Positions 45,761 to 55,117 of a stretch of 64,000 bases of DNA are shown piece after piece. A program made the translations under genes and the position numbers. Under the pieces are notes generated by a model. The model saw nothing but the letters and a program-made list of their open reading frames with translations, ran no database searches and was not told the DNA's origin. The stretch comes from Streptomyces scabiei 87.22 (GTDB lineage: Bacteria > Actinomycetota > Actinomycetes > Streptomycetales > Streptomycetaceae): contig NC_013929.1 in NCBI RefSeq assembly GCF_000091305.1, positions 4,898,001 through 4,962,000 on the forward strand, given 5' to 3'. The stretch's first letter is position 1. Every line of letters begins with the position of its first letter.

Positions 45761-47533
45761 TCAGCGGGCGTTGATCAGGTCGTGCGGCGGGACCTTCACC
45801 GTGCGGGCGCCCGGGGTGCCACCCAGGACCACCTTGCGCAGGGCGATGTTGTTCTTGTGGTTGGTCTCCTGGAGACGGTTCTCCGGGTTGGCGATGACCT
45901 GGATGTAGTACGTGCCGTTCGGCAGGCCGGTGATGTCGAAGGACTGGCCGGGACGGTACTGGGTGTAGGTGTCGCCGGAGCCGACGTCGAGTACCTCACG
46001 TACGGAGATGGCGTCCTCCGAGCCGCACGCGGTGGACAGGTCGGTGTTCTCCGGGTGCCAGTTGGCGTTCTTCACCGTGTAGTCGATGGCGTCGGTGTTG
46101 GCCAGGCAGAACGCCTCCTTGCCGGAGCGCACCTGCTTGGACTGGTCCGCGCTGAGCAGGCGGTAGCTGGCGAAGTCCGTGAAGTGCCAGTGCTCGTGGC
46201 CCTCGCGCGGGTCCCACTCCATGGTGCCGGTGGGCGTGTAGCCGATCTGCTTGCCCTTGGCGTCGTAGAAGTACTGGTAGGCGTCCATCTTGTCGGCGCC
46301 GGGCTTGCGGAAGCCGTCGACGACGAGGGGCGCGGGGCCCGCGTTCCAGACGTTGGCGCTGAAGGCGAGGTAGTCCTTGCCGGCCACGTCGCCGTCCTCG
46401 CCGTCGGTGATGGCGATGTCCCAGGCGGGCAGCGACCGCAGGTCCGGCTTGGGAACGCTCTTGGCGACGCCCGCCTTGCCGGTGGGCCGCTTGGCGTTGG
46501 CCTTCAGCGCGGGCGCGATGCGGGAGCCGTCGGTGTGGCCGGCGCCGTCGCCCAGGTGCTTGGCGATGCCCCGGTCGACGAGGGCGAACGGAAGCTGGGG
46601 CGGGGTGGGGGCGTCGGCGCCGCGCGGGCCGTAGTGGTGGCCGTCCAGGGCCGGCGCTCCGGCCGGGGCCGACTGCGCGGAGTGGCCGCTGCCGTGACCG
46701 CCGTGACCGCCGTGGTGGGACGACGAGGACTTCGACGCGGTGAGTCCCTCGCCGCCCTCGCCGCCGTCGTCGTCCTTGCGGACCGTCACCTTGACGGTCG
46801 GCTTGCTGTCGGGGATGCCGAACAGGTCGCGGTACTTCTTCGCGACCCGTACCTGGGCGGTGTACTCACCGACGGGCAGGTCCACCGTATTGTCGTAGTC
46901 GTAGCCGGTGGTGTTGGTGGCCCAGCCCTTCTCCACACCCCACACCGAGCCCAGCGTCCACGGGTTGGTGGAGCAGCTCTGCGGATAGTGGTTGGTCGAG
47001 GGGGCGTCCGGGCGGATGCGGCCCGAGGCGTTGTTCGGGCAGAAGTTCCCCTTGGTCTTCGCCACCTGCTTGCCGGTCGCGTCCTTGACCGAGATCTCCA
47101 GGAAGCCTGTCAGCCCGGAGAAGTCGTCGACCGTGCCGGCGGGCAGGGTGCGGGTCTTCACGGTCTTGCCGTCGCGGAGGATCTGCTTGGCGACGATCGG
47201 GTCCTTGTACGACTTCCGCGTCACCTGGAACTCCAGGGGCGCGTTGTCGACCGACAGGTACGTGCCGAGCTGGAGGTTGACGCCGCTGTTCCCCTCCCAG
47301 CGGGTGAGGGTCACGGACTTCGACGCGGCGATCAGCTTGATCTGCGGCGTCCCGGGCTTCGCGGCGGGCGCGGCACCGGCGCCGGGCGCGGCGCCGGCCA
47401 CGGCCGCCACCACGGTGAGGGACGCGAGGGCCGCGAGGCCGGGGCGCTTCAGGCGGCTGCGGCGGTCCTGGGCGGCGCCGTCGCTCCCCGGGCTGTTCGG
47501 GCTGTTCGTCGGGCTGGTCATCTGGCTGGTCAT
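45761..47533 (-). CDS. Secreted lysyl-oxidase-family copper amine oxidase
   Basis: 590 aa from an ATG at 47533 with GAGGAA upstream. The signal sequence (LAALASLTVVAAVAGAAPGAGA) ends near residue 48. An N-terminal beta-rich domain (about 60-255) is followed by a His/Gly-rich stretch (about 268-290, HHGGHGGHGSGHS). The C-terminal lysyl oxidase domain has the copper site EGHEHWHFTDF near residue 440 and paired Cys (FCLANTD, STACGSED). Lysyl oxidases make a lysine tyrosylquinone cofactor and deaminate peptidyl lysine; bacterial targets are uncertain, with extracellular protein cross-linking possible. Confidence 0.85.
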   Translation of the reverse strand: MTSQMTSPTNSPNSPGSDGAAQDRRSRLKRPGLAALASLTVVAAVAGAAPGAGAAPAAKPGTPQIKLIAASKSVTLTRWEGNSGVNLQLGTYLSVDNAPLEFQVTRKSYKDPIVAKQILRDGKTVKTRTLPAGTVDDFSGLTGFLEISVKDATGKQVAKTKGNFCPNNASGRIRPDAPSTNHYPQSCSTNPWTLGSVWGVEKGWATNTTGYDYDNTVDLPVGEYTAQVRVAKKYRDLFGIPDSKPTVKVTVRKDDDGGEGGEGLTASKSSSSHHGGHGGHGSGHSAQSAPAGAPALDGHHYGPRGADAPTPPQLPFALVDRGIAKHLGDGAGHTDGSRIAPALKANAKRPTGKAGVAKSVPKPDLRSLPAWDIAITDGEDGDVAGKDYLAFSANVWNAGPAPLVVDGFRKPGADKMDAYQYFYDAKGKQIGYTPTGTMEWDPREGHEHWHFTDFASYRLLSADQSKQVRSGKEAFCLANTDAIDYTVKNANWHPENTDLSTACGSEDAISVREVLDVGSGDTYTQYRPGQSFDITGLPNGTYYIQVIANPENRLQETNHKNNIALRKVVLGGTPGARTVKVPPHDLINAR

Positions 47534-47943
47534 CGGTTCCTCGTCTGCGAGTGCCATGGTCGGTGGCATCGGACTGGACAACCCACGGACGACGGCCGGA
47601 ACCGCCCGGACGCACCCCAACACGTCCCGGCCGACCGGACTCGAATGCTCCGCCCTGTGAGCAACCTGTGAGACCGGTAAATCAGGTGCGGAGGTTGCCT
47701 GTTGTCGCGGATTTCGACGAAAAGCGCGGTGGGCACGTGTCGCACACATGCCGGTGCGTCCCTGCGGAACCGGCTCCAAGTCCGTGGTGAATCCCCTCAG
47801 GAGCGTCACACAGCCTGCACACAGCTCTGAGAATGGCTCGTTAGCGTTGCTGACCGCTCGATCCGCTCGATCCCACGTGCGAACGTGACGTGGCCGGGCC
47901 GCGGCCCGGCGGGTCGACGGCGTGTCAACACAGGAAGACCTCG
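47534..47943. other. 410-bp divergent intergenic region without a gene
   Basis: This region separates the lysyl oxidase and SCO2400-type starts and must hold both promoters. It has a less GC-rich section around 47670-47860. I see no convincing ORF, stable hairpin or consensus promoter. Confidence 0.6.
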
Positions 47944-48930
47944 ATGGACTACTGCTCCTCATGTCGCCGACACCTCAACGGTGCCCTCGTGTGCCCCGGC
48001 TGCGGCGCCTACGCGCCCGACATCGCGCCGGCCGCGATCGACAGCCGTGTCGCCCCGGCCGGCCCGTCGACCGGGCCGGTGAGCATCCCGGCGGTCACCT
48101 GGGACTACGGAGCGGCGGACGGCGGCGCACAGGGCGGCCCCGTGGAGGGGTTCCCGGCGCCCGCGGTCACGCCCGGCACCGGTGACGCGCCCGCGGGCGC
48201 CGATGTCGATGTCGACCTGGAAGGCGTCCCCGAGCCGTCGCGCGGGCGGGCCGCGCGGCGGCGTCAGCTGGCGCGGTGGAAGAAGAACCAGCGCCGGGCC
48301 GTGGTCGCGACCACGGTCGCGCTGGTCGGCGGCGGTCTGACCGTGCTGGGGATGGACCGGCAGTCCACCGACCGCACCCAGGCGGCCACGGCGCCGGACG
48401 CCGAGAGCCTGGGCGCCCTCGAGGAACAGGGCTCGCAGCGCGGCCGTACGCCGGAGACGGGGACGGGGACGGGGACGGAGACCGACGACGCCCGGCGCAC
48501 CGCGGACGCGCCCACCCGGTGGACGCCGTCGGGCGACACCTCGCGCGACCGCTCCGCCGCGAACCGGTCCGGCTCCCGCGCGAGCCAACCCGATGCCCCG
48601 CGGACCTCGCCGGCCACGCCGTCCGCCGAGCGCGCCCGGACCGGTGCCGCCGCCCCGGGCGGGACGGCGACCGACACCCCCGCGGACGGGGCGACCACGC
48701 CCCCGCCCACCGACGACCCCGGCTCCTCGGCGGACACCGGTACGGGTTCGGGCGCGGACACGGGTACCGGCGCGGACACGGGGAGCGGTGGCGACACCGG
48801 CTCGGCGAACGGCAACGGCTCGGGCACGGGCGGCGGCAACGGCACCGGCGCGGCCGACGGTTCGGGCTCCGACACGGCGACGACGTCACCCTCGGGACTG
48901 TGCCTGCTCGGGATCGTGTGCGTGAACTGA
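47944..48930 (+). CDS. SCO2400-family zinc-ribbon membrane protein
   Basis: 328 aa from an ATG at 47944. The N-terminus MDYCSSCRRHLNGALVCPGCGA is a zinc ribbon (CxxC ... CxxC) followed by YAPDIAP, the signature of the Streptomyces SCO2400 family. A basic stretch (RARRRQLARWKKNQRR at about 105) precedes one membrane helix (AVVATTVALVGGGLTVLGM, about 120-140). The remaining about 190 residues are extracytoplasmic Gly/Thr/Asp low complexity ending in CLLGIVCVN. The zinc ribbon is probably cytoplasmic. Function unknown. Confidence 0.85.
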   Translation: MDYCSSCRRHLNGALVCPGCGAYAPDIAPAAIDSRVAPAGPSTGPVSIPAVTWDYGAADGGAQGGPVEGFPAPAVTPGTGDAPAGADVDVDLEGVPEPSRGRAARRRQLARWKKNQRRAVVATTVALVGGGLTVLGMDRQSTDRTQAATAPDAESLGALEEQGSQRGRTPETGTGTGTETDDARRTADAPTRWTPSGDTSRDRSAANRSGSRASQPDAPRTSPATPSAERARTGAAAPGGTATDTPADGATTPPPTDDPGSSADTGTGSGADTGTGADTGSGGDTGSANGNGSGTGGGNGTGAADGSGSDTATTSPSGLCLLGIVCVN

Positions 48931-49086
48931 CGTACGGCGCGCGGCGGCAGGACCTCGTCCGTCGCGCGCGGGGCCGGTCGCCGTCCGGCGGTGTCGGGCG
49001 GCCCCGGCACCTGCCTGCCGGTGCCCGTCGGCCGGTCAGGGCCGGTCGGCGCCCGTCAGCGCCGGTCAGCGCCGGTCCGGTGCCCC

Positions 49087-49569
49087 TCAGCGCTCGTCGG
49101 CCATCGGGACCGGACGTGGCCAGGAACGTCCGCTGACGCGTTCGATGTCGGTGTTGAACCGCTCCAGATCGGCGACGAAGCGCCGGAGACGTTCGGCGGG
49201 CCAGTCAGCGATGACACCGGTGAGGCCGGTGACGAACTCCTCGCGCTGCGCCGCCAGACGCGCCGACCCCTTGTCCGTGACACGGAACTTGCGGGCCACG
49301 CCCCCGTCGGGATCGAGGGTCCGCTCGACCAGGCCCTCACGCAGCAGCGCCGAGGTCTGCCGGGTGAACGTGGAGGCGTTGAACCCGAACGCCTCCACGA
49401 AGTCCGGGATGGACATGGGCCCCTGGGCCTCCAGTCTGCTGAGCAGGACGTAGGCGCTGCGGTCGAGGGCGCCGCCGTCGCGGACACCGCGGGGCGCCGT
49501 CGTCTCGCGGTTCCGCGTCAGGATCAGCAGTTCCCGCTCGATGCGTTCTCCCGCCTCTCGGGCATCCAC
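49087..49569 (-). CDS. MarR-family transcriptional regulator
   Basis: 160 aa from a GTG at 49569 with AGGAGG 6 bp upstream. The winged helix lies at about 40-100 (LDRSAYVLLSRLEAQGPMSIPDFVEAFGFNASTFTRQTSALLREGL, wing DPDGGVARKFRVTDKG). Long flanking helices form the dimer. It is divergent from P450/ferredoxin genes with a 41-bp palindromic element between them, so it is very probably their repressor and its own. Confidence 0.9.
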   Translation of the reverse strand: MDAREAGERIERELLILTRNRETTAPRGVRDGGALDRSAYVLLSRLEAQGPMSIPDFVEAFGFNASTFTRQTSALLREGLVERTLDPDGGVARKFRVTDKGSARLAAQREEFVTGLTGVIADWPAERLRRFVADLERFNTDIERVSGRSWPRPVPMADER

Positions 49570-49634
49570 CGGTGTCCTCCTGGCTGTCCGGCCTCCATCG
49601 GACCCACACCCTACGTCGAGATTGCGCCATGCAC

Positions 49635-49675
49635 GGATCGTGCATGATGCACCATTGATGCATCATGCACGATCC
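49635..49675. promoter_or_regulatory. 17-bp-arm palindromic operator between MarR and P450 genes
   Basis: Perfect 17-bp inverted arms (GGATCGTGCATGATGCA and complement) with a 7-bp spacer. Internal repeats (GTGCATGATGCAC) could seat two dimers. It lies 66 bp from the MarR start and 52 bp from the P450 start. Confidence 0.85.
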
Positions 49676-49726
49676 GGGTAGCGTGCGATGTCATCTCCCC
49701 TTCCCCCACCAGGAGATGACGACGAC

Positions 49727-51058
49727 ATGAGCCAGGTCGAGACGAGCGGCGGCACGGCGAGCGGGAGCGGCACGGCGAGCGGGAGCGGGAGCGGCACGAG
49801 CGGCGGCGACCGGACCCGGACCGGTGCGCCCCCGGACGACGAGGTGATCCGGCTGCCGATGACCGGTGAGGGCCCTCTGGACCCGCCCGCCGCCTGGGAG
49901 CGGCTGCGGGAGCGGTGCCCGGTGGCCACGGTCGAACTGCCGAGCGGGGACCGGGCGAAGTTCGTGAGCCGGTACGACGACGTACGCGCCCTCCTCTCCG
50001 ACCCCCGCTTCGCGCGCCCGCGCGCCGGGGACGACTCCGCGCGCCTGTCCGCGGACGGCTCGGGCGGCGTCGCGACCGACGCGTCGGCCGCGTACCCGCT
50101 GGCGATCCCGGAGGCCGGTGAACCGCATCTGCGCTGGCGGCGCCAGGTCGGCCGGTACTTCACCGCGAAACGCATGGCCGCCCTGCGCCCCGGCATGACG
50201 CGGATCGCCGGATCGCTGCTGGACGACATGATCGAACGCGGGCAGCCCGCCGATCTCAAGGCCGCGCTCGGCTTCCCGCTCCCGGTCTACGTCATCTGCG
50301 AACTGCTCGGCGCGCCGGCCGAGGACCGGGACCTCTTCTCGCACTGGTCGGACGCGTTCCTGAACGTCAGCCGCTTCTCGAAGGAGGAGACCCGGACGGC
50401 GTTCACGGAGTTCACCCGCTACATGGCGGACCTCGTCGCCGCGAAGCGGTCCGAGCCGGGTGAGGACCTGCTCAGCATGCTGGTCGTGGACAGCACCGCG
50501 CTCCCGGAGGCGGAACGCCTCACCGACGCCGAACTCCTCGCCACCGGCATGGGGTTGCTGGTGGCCGGACACGAGACCACCGCCAACATGATCGGCAAGA
50601 TGGCCGCGCTGCTGCTGGCCGACCGCCGCCGCTGGGAGCAGCTGCTCGCCGACCCATCCCTGGTCCGTACGGCGGTGGAGGAGGTCCTGCGCTTCGACGC
50701 CAACCTCAGCGCTTTCGGGATGCGGCGCCAGCTGAGCGAGGACGTGGCCCTCGGCCGGGAAGTGCTGCCCGGCGGCACCACCGTCTTCTGCGGCATGTCC
50801 TCCGCCAACCGGGACGACCGGGTGTTCTCCTCCCCGGCCGAGATGGATCTGACCCGCAGCCCCAACCCGCATCTCACCTTCGGCGCCGGCCCCCACTCCT
50901 GCCTGGGCCAGGCCCTGGCCCGCACCGAACTGCAGGTCGCCCTGGAAGTCCTCCTCCACAGGCTCCCCACCCTCGAACTCGCGGTCCCCCCGGCCGAGTT
51001 GCGCAGGCTGGAGGGTCTTCTGGTGGGGGGCCTGCGCGAAGTACCGGTGCGCTGGTGA
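49727..51058 (+). CDS. Cytochrome P450 (class I, ferredoxin-dependent)
   Basis: 443 aa from an ATG at 49727; AGGAG at 49711-49715 is slightly distant, and an in-frame ATG at 49688 is an alternative. After a Gly/Ser-rich N-terminus (about 30 aa), the P450 fold shows the I-helix AGHETTAN, the ExxR of EEVLRFD and the heme loop FGAGPHSCLG with Cys392. The substrate is not predictable; Streptomyces relatives include CYP105/107-like xenobiotic or natural-product hydroxylases. It is cotranscribed with a ferredoxin 43 bp downstream and controlled by the divergent MarR gene, which suggests induction by a small hydrophobic compound. Confidence 0.9.
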   Translation: MSQVETSGGTASGSGTASGSGSGTSGGDRTRTGAPPDDEVIRLPMTGEGPLDPPAAWERLRERCPVATVELPSGDRAKFVSRYDDVRALLSDPRFARPRAGDDSARLSADGSGGVATDASAAYPLAIPEAGEPHLRWRRQVGRYFTAKRMAALRPGMTRIAGSLLDDMIERGQPADLKAALGFPLPVYVICELLGAPAEDRDLFSHWSDAFLNVSRFSKEETRTAFTEFTRYMADLVAAKRSEPGEDLLSMLVVDSTALPEAERLTDAELLATGMGLLVAGHETTANMIGKMAALLLADRRRWEQLLADPSLVRTAVEEVLRFDANLSAFGMRRQLSEDVALGREVLPGGTTVFCGMSSANRDDRVFSSPAEMDLTRSPNPHLTFGAGPHSCLGQALARTELQVALEVLLHRLPTLELAVPPAELRRLEGLLVGGLREVPVRW

Positions 51059-51101
51059 ACCCCGCCGGACGCCCCCGCCGACCGGACGGAAGGAACCTCC
51101 C

Positions 51102-51302
51102 ATGAAGGTCCGCGTCGACGAGACGAGGTGCTGCGGCGCCGGCAGCTGCGTCCTGATCGCCCCCGAGGTCTTCGACCAGCGCGACGAGGACGGCATCGTC
51201 GCCCTCCTCACCCCCACCCCGGCCCCGCCGCACCACCCGTCCGTCCGCGAGGCGGCGACCGTCTGTCCGACGGCGGCGATCGCCCTCGACGAGGAGACGT
51301 AG
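51102..51302 (+). CDS. 3Fe-4S ferredoxin, P450 redox partner
   Basis: 66 aa. Cys motif RCCGAGSC ... ATVCPTAA has the three-cysteine spacing (CxxxxxC ... CP) of the 3Fe-4S ferredoxins paired with actinobacterial P450s. ATG at 51102 with GGAAGGA upstream. It follows the P450 by 43 bp, so it should carry electrons to it; the ferredoxin reductase must be elsewhere. Confidence 0.92.
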   Translation: MKVRVDETRCCGAGSCVLIAPEVFDQRDEDGIVALLTPTPAPPHHPSVREAATVCPTAAIALDEET

Positions 51303-51331
51303 GGCCCTTTCGGACTCGGCCCGTGCCCGGG

Positions 51332-53497
51332 TCAGCCGCCGGCGGTGACGGCCCGCTCCTCGGCGACGGCCCGGCGGCCGGACGGACGGTCGAGGTGGGT
51401 GACGACCGAGGCGTAGAACCGGTGCACGGCGTCGTCGACGCTGCGGATGAAACCGGACTCGGCGTTGCCCCGGGTACTGCCCATGCCCTTGAACAGGGAG
51501 AGCCGGAAGCCGGTGATCTGCGCCCCGTTCACCGGGAGCAGGTCCGCCGGTTCGGGACGCAGCCGTTCCAGCGTGCCCCGGGGCCCACCAGTCTCTCCCT
51601 CGACAAGGGTCTCGACATGAAGGTCCGCCGGCGCTTCGGCCAGCCGTTTCACCAGGCGCTTGGCCCAGTTGAGCGGGTAGCCCTGCTCGGGCGCCGGGAC
51701 CTCGATGGACGTCCGCAGCTTGCCGGTCCGCAGATCGGCGCTGAGCGCGAGGACCCCCGGGGTGCCCTCGATGCGCACCTCCGACTGCAGTGTCCCCCGC
51801 AGGCACAGCTCGTCGGCCATCCGCGCGCGCCGGGCCCCGGGATCGGTACCGCGCCGGGCACGGCGGACCGGAAGCACCTTCTGGCCCAGTTCGCCGCCGA
51901 GACCCAGACAGACCTGGCGGATGAGCCGCTCCCAGCTCTCGACGACCTCCAGCGTGCGCGGGTCGCCCTGGCAGAGCGTCTCGTCGTCGATGCCGTTGCG
52001 GACGGGGACCCAGGCCGCGCCCATGTTCTGGAAGCCGTGACAGCCGGAGTTCTCGTGCTGAAGGTAGTGCAAAAGCTCCTGGAGCAGCCAGGCGTGCGCG
52101 CTGTTGCCGACGCCCTCGTGCCGGATGAGCATCTGGGCCTGATGGGTGACCTCGGCCCAGGACAGGTGCCAGAGGGCCACCTTGTGCTTGCGACGGCCGT
52201 CGATCTTGACCTCGACGAGCGGGCTGCCCTCCAGCGCGACGTCGTTGGACAGCGTGATCACGGCCTCGTAGCCGCGGCGCGCGGCGATGTCCATGTACGC
52301 CTGCACCTGCTCGGCCTTGAGGGCGTTGCCGTTGGTCTTGGTCTCCACCAGCGCCGTCCACAGCTTGCCGGCCCGCTCGACCCGGATCACCCCGTCCGGG
52401 CGCCTCGGCGTCTCGCCGTGCGGCAGGGACACCTCGGTGAAGGTCTCCGTCCGGCCCGCCGGCGCCCCGAACGCGGCGGTGAGCCTCCTGCCGAACTCCG
52501 GCACCTGCGCCATCACCGACAGCAGCACCGAGGAGGCCCGCATCTCGCGGTCACGGTCGCTCTTCAGCGCGGAGACCGGGAAGAGCCGAGCCTCCCTCCA
52601 GGAGTCGTTCTCCGCCAGGGACTTCCTCACCGCCTTGGGCAGCGTGACCTTCTTCTTGGCGGTACGGGGACGCGTGGCCGCCTTCCGGGGCCCGCCCGGC
52701 TCCGGATCCTCGCCGGGCTGCCGGGGCTGCCGAGGCGCGGGCACCGCGGGAAGGCCCGCCGCCATGGGGGACTCCTGCTCGACAGCGGGGGCTGCGGTTT
52801 CGGCCGCCACGGCCTCGTTCACGGCAGCGGCGAGGGGCGCCGCGCCGCCCACCTCCGCGCGCACCTCCGTGCCCTCGGCCCGGGCGTCGTCCCGGTCGTC
52901 CGCCCGGGCTGCGGCGCCGGCCTCGGCCTCACCCGCGTCGTCGTCTCCGGCGTCGTCGTCGATGTCGACGCCGAAGTCGGTCGCGAGGCCCGCCAGTCCG
53001 GTGTCGTAGCCCTGGCCGACGGCCCGGAACTTCCACTCACCCGCCCGGCGGTACAGCTCGCCGAAAATGAAGGCGCTCACCGATCCGGCGTCGTCGATCG
53101 CGAACCGCAGCAGCCCCTCACCGGAGCCGTCCGCCAACGTCACCCGCAGGTCGTCGAGTTCGCCGAAGCGGGCGTCCTCGTAACGGCTCGCGGCGACGAC
53201 GATGCGCTCGACGTCGGCCGGGATCGCCGTCAGATCGAAGACGATCTGGTCCTCGCTGCCCTCCCCGGCGGGCTTCTTGCCCAGGAGCTGCACACTGCCG
53301 TCGTCGGCCACCGGGTTGTTGTAGAAGTAGAAGTCGCCGTCGCCGCGCACCTTTCCGTGCTCGCCGAGCAGCATGACCGAGACGTCCGCGTCGCCCTCGC
53401 CGGTCGAACTGGCCCACCCCAGCGTCACGCTCACCGAGTCGACGTTGTCGCTCAGCGCCGCCAACCCCACGTTGGCGCCCTTGGTCATCTCGTGCAT
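51332..53497 (-). CDS. TerD domain fused to a PD-(D/E)XK nuclease-like domain
   Basis: 721 aa from an ATG at 53497 with GGGGG 5 bp upstream. Residues 1-180 are TerD (MTKGANVGLAAL, DFYFYNNPVADDGSVQLLG, Asp-rich Ca-binding strands). An acidic then basic Pro/Lys linker spans about 185-300. The next domain has the Asp368 (RRPDGVIR) ... Glu385-Thr-Lys387 (LVETKTNGN) arrangement of PD-(D/E)XK nucleases, followed by QVQAYMDIAARRGYEAVITLSN. A C-terminal about 300-aa region has no family I recognise. Ter proteins are linked to tellurite, phage and DNA-damage stress. No other ter genes adjoin. Nuclease activity is inferred from motifs. Confidence 0.8.
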   Translation of the reverse strand: MHEMTKGANVGLAALSDNVDSVSVTLGWASSTGEGDADVSVMLLGEHGKVRGDGDFYFYNNPVADDGSVQLLGKKPAGEGSEDQIVFDLTAIPADVERIVVAASRYEDARFGELDDLRVTLADGSGEGLLRFAIDDAGSVSAFIFGELYRRAGEWKFRAVGQGYDTGLAGLATDFGVDIDDDAGDDDAGEAEAGAAARADDRDDARAEGTEVRAEVGGAAPLAAAVNEAVAAETAAPAVEQESPMAAGLPAVPAPRQPRQPGEDPEPGGPRKAATRPRTAKKKVTLPKAVRKSLAENDSWREARLFPVSALKSDRDREMRASSVLLSVMAQVPEFGRRLTAAFGAPAGRTETFTEVSLPHGETPRRPDGVIRVERAGKLWTALVETKTNGNALKAEQVQAYMDIAARRGYEAVITLSNDVALEGSPLVEVKIDGRRKHKVALWHLSWAEVTHQAQMLIRHEGVGNSAHAWLLQELLHYLQHENSGCHGFQNMGAAWVPVRNGIDDETLCQGDPRTLEVVESWERLIRQVCLGLGGELGQKVLPVRRARRGTDPGARRARMADELCLRGTLQSEVRIEGTPGVLALSADLRTGKLRTSIEVPAPEQGYPLNWAKRLVKRLAEAPADLHVETLVEGETGGPRGTLERLRPEPADLLPVNGAQITGFRLSLFKGMGSTRGNAESGFIRSVDDAVHRFYASVVTHLDRPSGRRAVAEERAVTAGG

Positions 53498-53731
53498 GAA
53501 AGCCCCCAATCCCCGCACACGGGCATGCCGGACCCCCTGCGCCCGCCACCCACTTCCCGTGTGACATGCCGCACATTCGACGCAGGCGAAACTCTAGTGC
53601 GCCACGCGCCGACATACGCCGATCCGCCGGAAACGGTCCGATCCGGTGACCCGGTGATCAACCCCCGCGCACCCCGGAGGAAGCTGGGACCCGGCGTCGT
53701 TGCCCCCCAACTTCCAAGGAGACGACCGGAG

Positions 53732-55117
53732 ATGACGAAGTGTCTGGCGCGTAGAGCGGTGTTGCGTGGTGGTCTGGGCGGTGGGCTCGTGCTCGCCGGG
53801 GTCGGGGCCGGGGGCGGATCCGCCTCGGCCGTCGGGAGCCGGGGCGGTGAGGTGTACGTGCCGATCGCGGTCGGGGCCGGGGGCGGGCCCGTCGGGAGCG
53901 ACCGGGTGCATGTGCTGAAGGTGGGGCCGCGGGACGCGGGGACCGTGGTGGTGCTGGTGCCGGGGATGTTCGGTGCGGCGAACGACTTCCGGCTGATGGC
54001 GCGGGATCTGGTGGCGGCGGTGCCCGGGATCCAGGTGTGGGCCGTCGACCGGCGCGAGGAGAGCCTCGCCGACCGGAGCGGGTTCGAGGGCGCGGACCCG
54101 GCCGGCCACTACCTCGACGGGCGGTACCGGACGCTGGAGCCCGCCACCGCCGGGTACTTCGGCCGGTGGGGGCTGGCCCGGACCCTCGACGACCTGCGGT
54201 GCGTCGTGCGCGCCGCGCGTGCGGGCGGTCGGCGCCGGGTCGTGCTCGGCGGCCACTCCTGGGGGGCGACCACCGCGATGGCGTACGCGGCCTGGGACTT
54301 CGGCGGGCGGCCCGGCCACCGGGATCTCGCCGGGCTCGCGGTCCTCGACGGGGGCGTGCGCGGCGCGTTCGAGGGAAGCGGGGCGCCCGTGCGCGACTCG
54401 CCGGAGGAGGTGCGCGAGCGGCTCGCGGCGATCGCCGGCGGACAGGTCTTCGACATGACGCTCAGCGCGGTCGGCGTCGGCGACCGGGCGGAGAGCACCC
54501 AGATCTGGTACCAGCTCGCCGGCTGGTACGCCCGGCACGACCCCGAGGGACGGTCCGTCCTCCAGGACCGGGTGCCCGAGGCGCTGCGGGTGCCGTTCCC
54601 GGTGACGAACGCCGCGCTGCTCGGCACCTTCGTGGACGCCGGCTTCGGCTGGCCGAACGACATCAGCGTCCACTCCGGACACCTGGCCTCGGAGGCCGAC
54701 GCCGACGCCGACGGCGTACGGGGGTGGGTCGACACGGGGATCACACCGATCGGGCGGGTCGCCGAGGCGTACGCGGGCCCGGTGCCCGGTGTGTGGGAGT
54801 GGTACTGGCCCGCGCGTCTCTCCGTCGACCTGGACGTGAGCGACGCCTACGCCGACACCGACCTCGCCCGCTCCCTCGGCCTGCGCCTGCGCCACGCCTC
54901 CGGCCTCGGCATACCCCTCTACGCCTTCCAGACCAGCGCCTACCGGGGCACCGCCGTGGAGAGCGCCCGCCGCGTCGTCGCCGAGTCCCGCATCCCGTAC
55001 GCCGTCTACGAGTCCGACGAGGGCATGAACCACCTCGACCCGCTGTTCGCGGCCACGGCCCACAACACGGCCACGCACACGCTGGCCGCGTTCCTGGGGA
55101 GGGTGACTCAGGTGTAG
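53732..55117 (+). CDS. Tat-exported alpha/beta-hydrolase
   Basis: 461 aa from an ATG at 53732 with AAGGAG 10 bp upstream. The N-terminus (CLARRAVLRGGLGGGLVLAG) is twin-arginine-like, with Ala-rich cleavage near 32. The core has VLVPGMFGAANDF (oxyanion region) and the nucleophile in GGHSWGAT. A large insertion with WYQLAGWYARHDPEG and WEWYWPARL forms a probable lid. The final acid/His are near VYESDEGMNHLDP. It is likely an esterase or lipase acting outside the cytoplasm. Its 3' end overlaps the convergent gene by 10 bp. Confidence 0.8.
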   Translation: MTKCLARRAVLRGGLGGGLVLAGVGAGGGSASAVGSRGGEVYVPIAVGAGGGPVGSDRVHVLKVGPRDAGTVVVLVPGMFGAANDFRLMARDLVAAVPGIQVWAVDRREESLADRSGFEGADPAGHYLDGRYRTLEPATAGYFGRWGLARTLDDLRCVVRAARAGGRRRVVLGGHSWGATTAMAYAAWDFGGRPGHRDLAGLAVLDGGVRGAFEGSGAPVRDSPEEVRERLAAIAGGQVFDMTLSAVGVGDRAESTQIWYQLAGWYARHDPEGRSVLQDRVPEALRVPFPVTNAALLGTFVDAGFGWPNDISVHSGHLASEADADADGVRGWVDTGITPIGRVAEAYAGPVPGVWEWYWPARLSVDLDVSDAYADTDLARSLGLRLRHASGLGIPLYAFQTSAYRGTAVESARRVVAESRIPYAVYESDEGMNHLDPLFAATAHNTATHTLAAFLGRVTQV

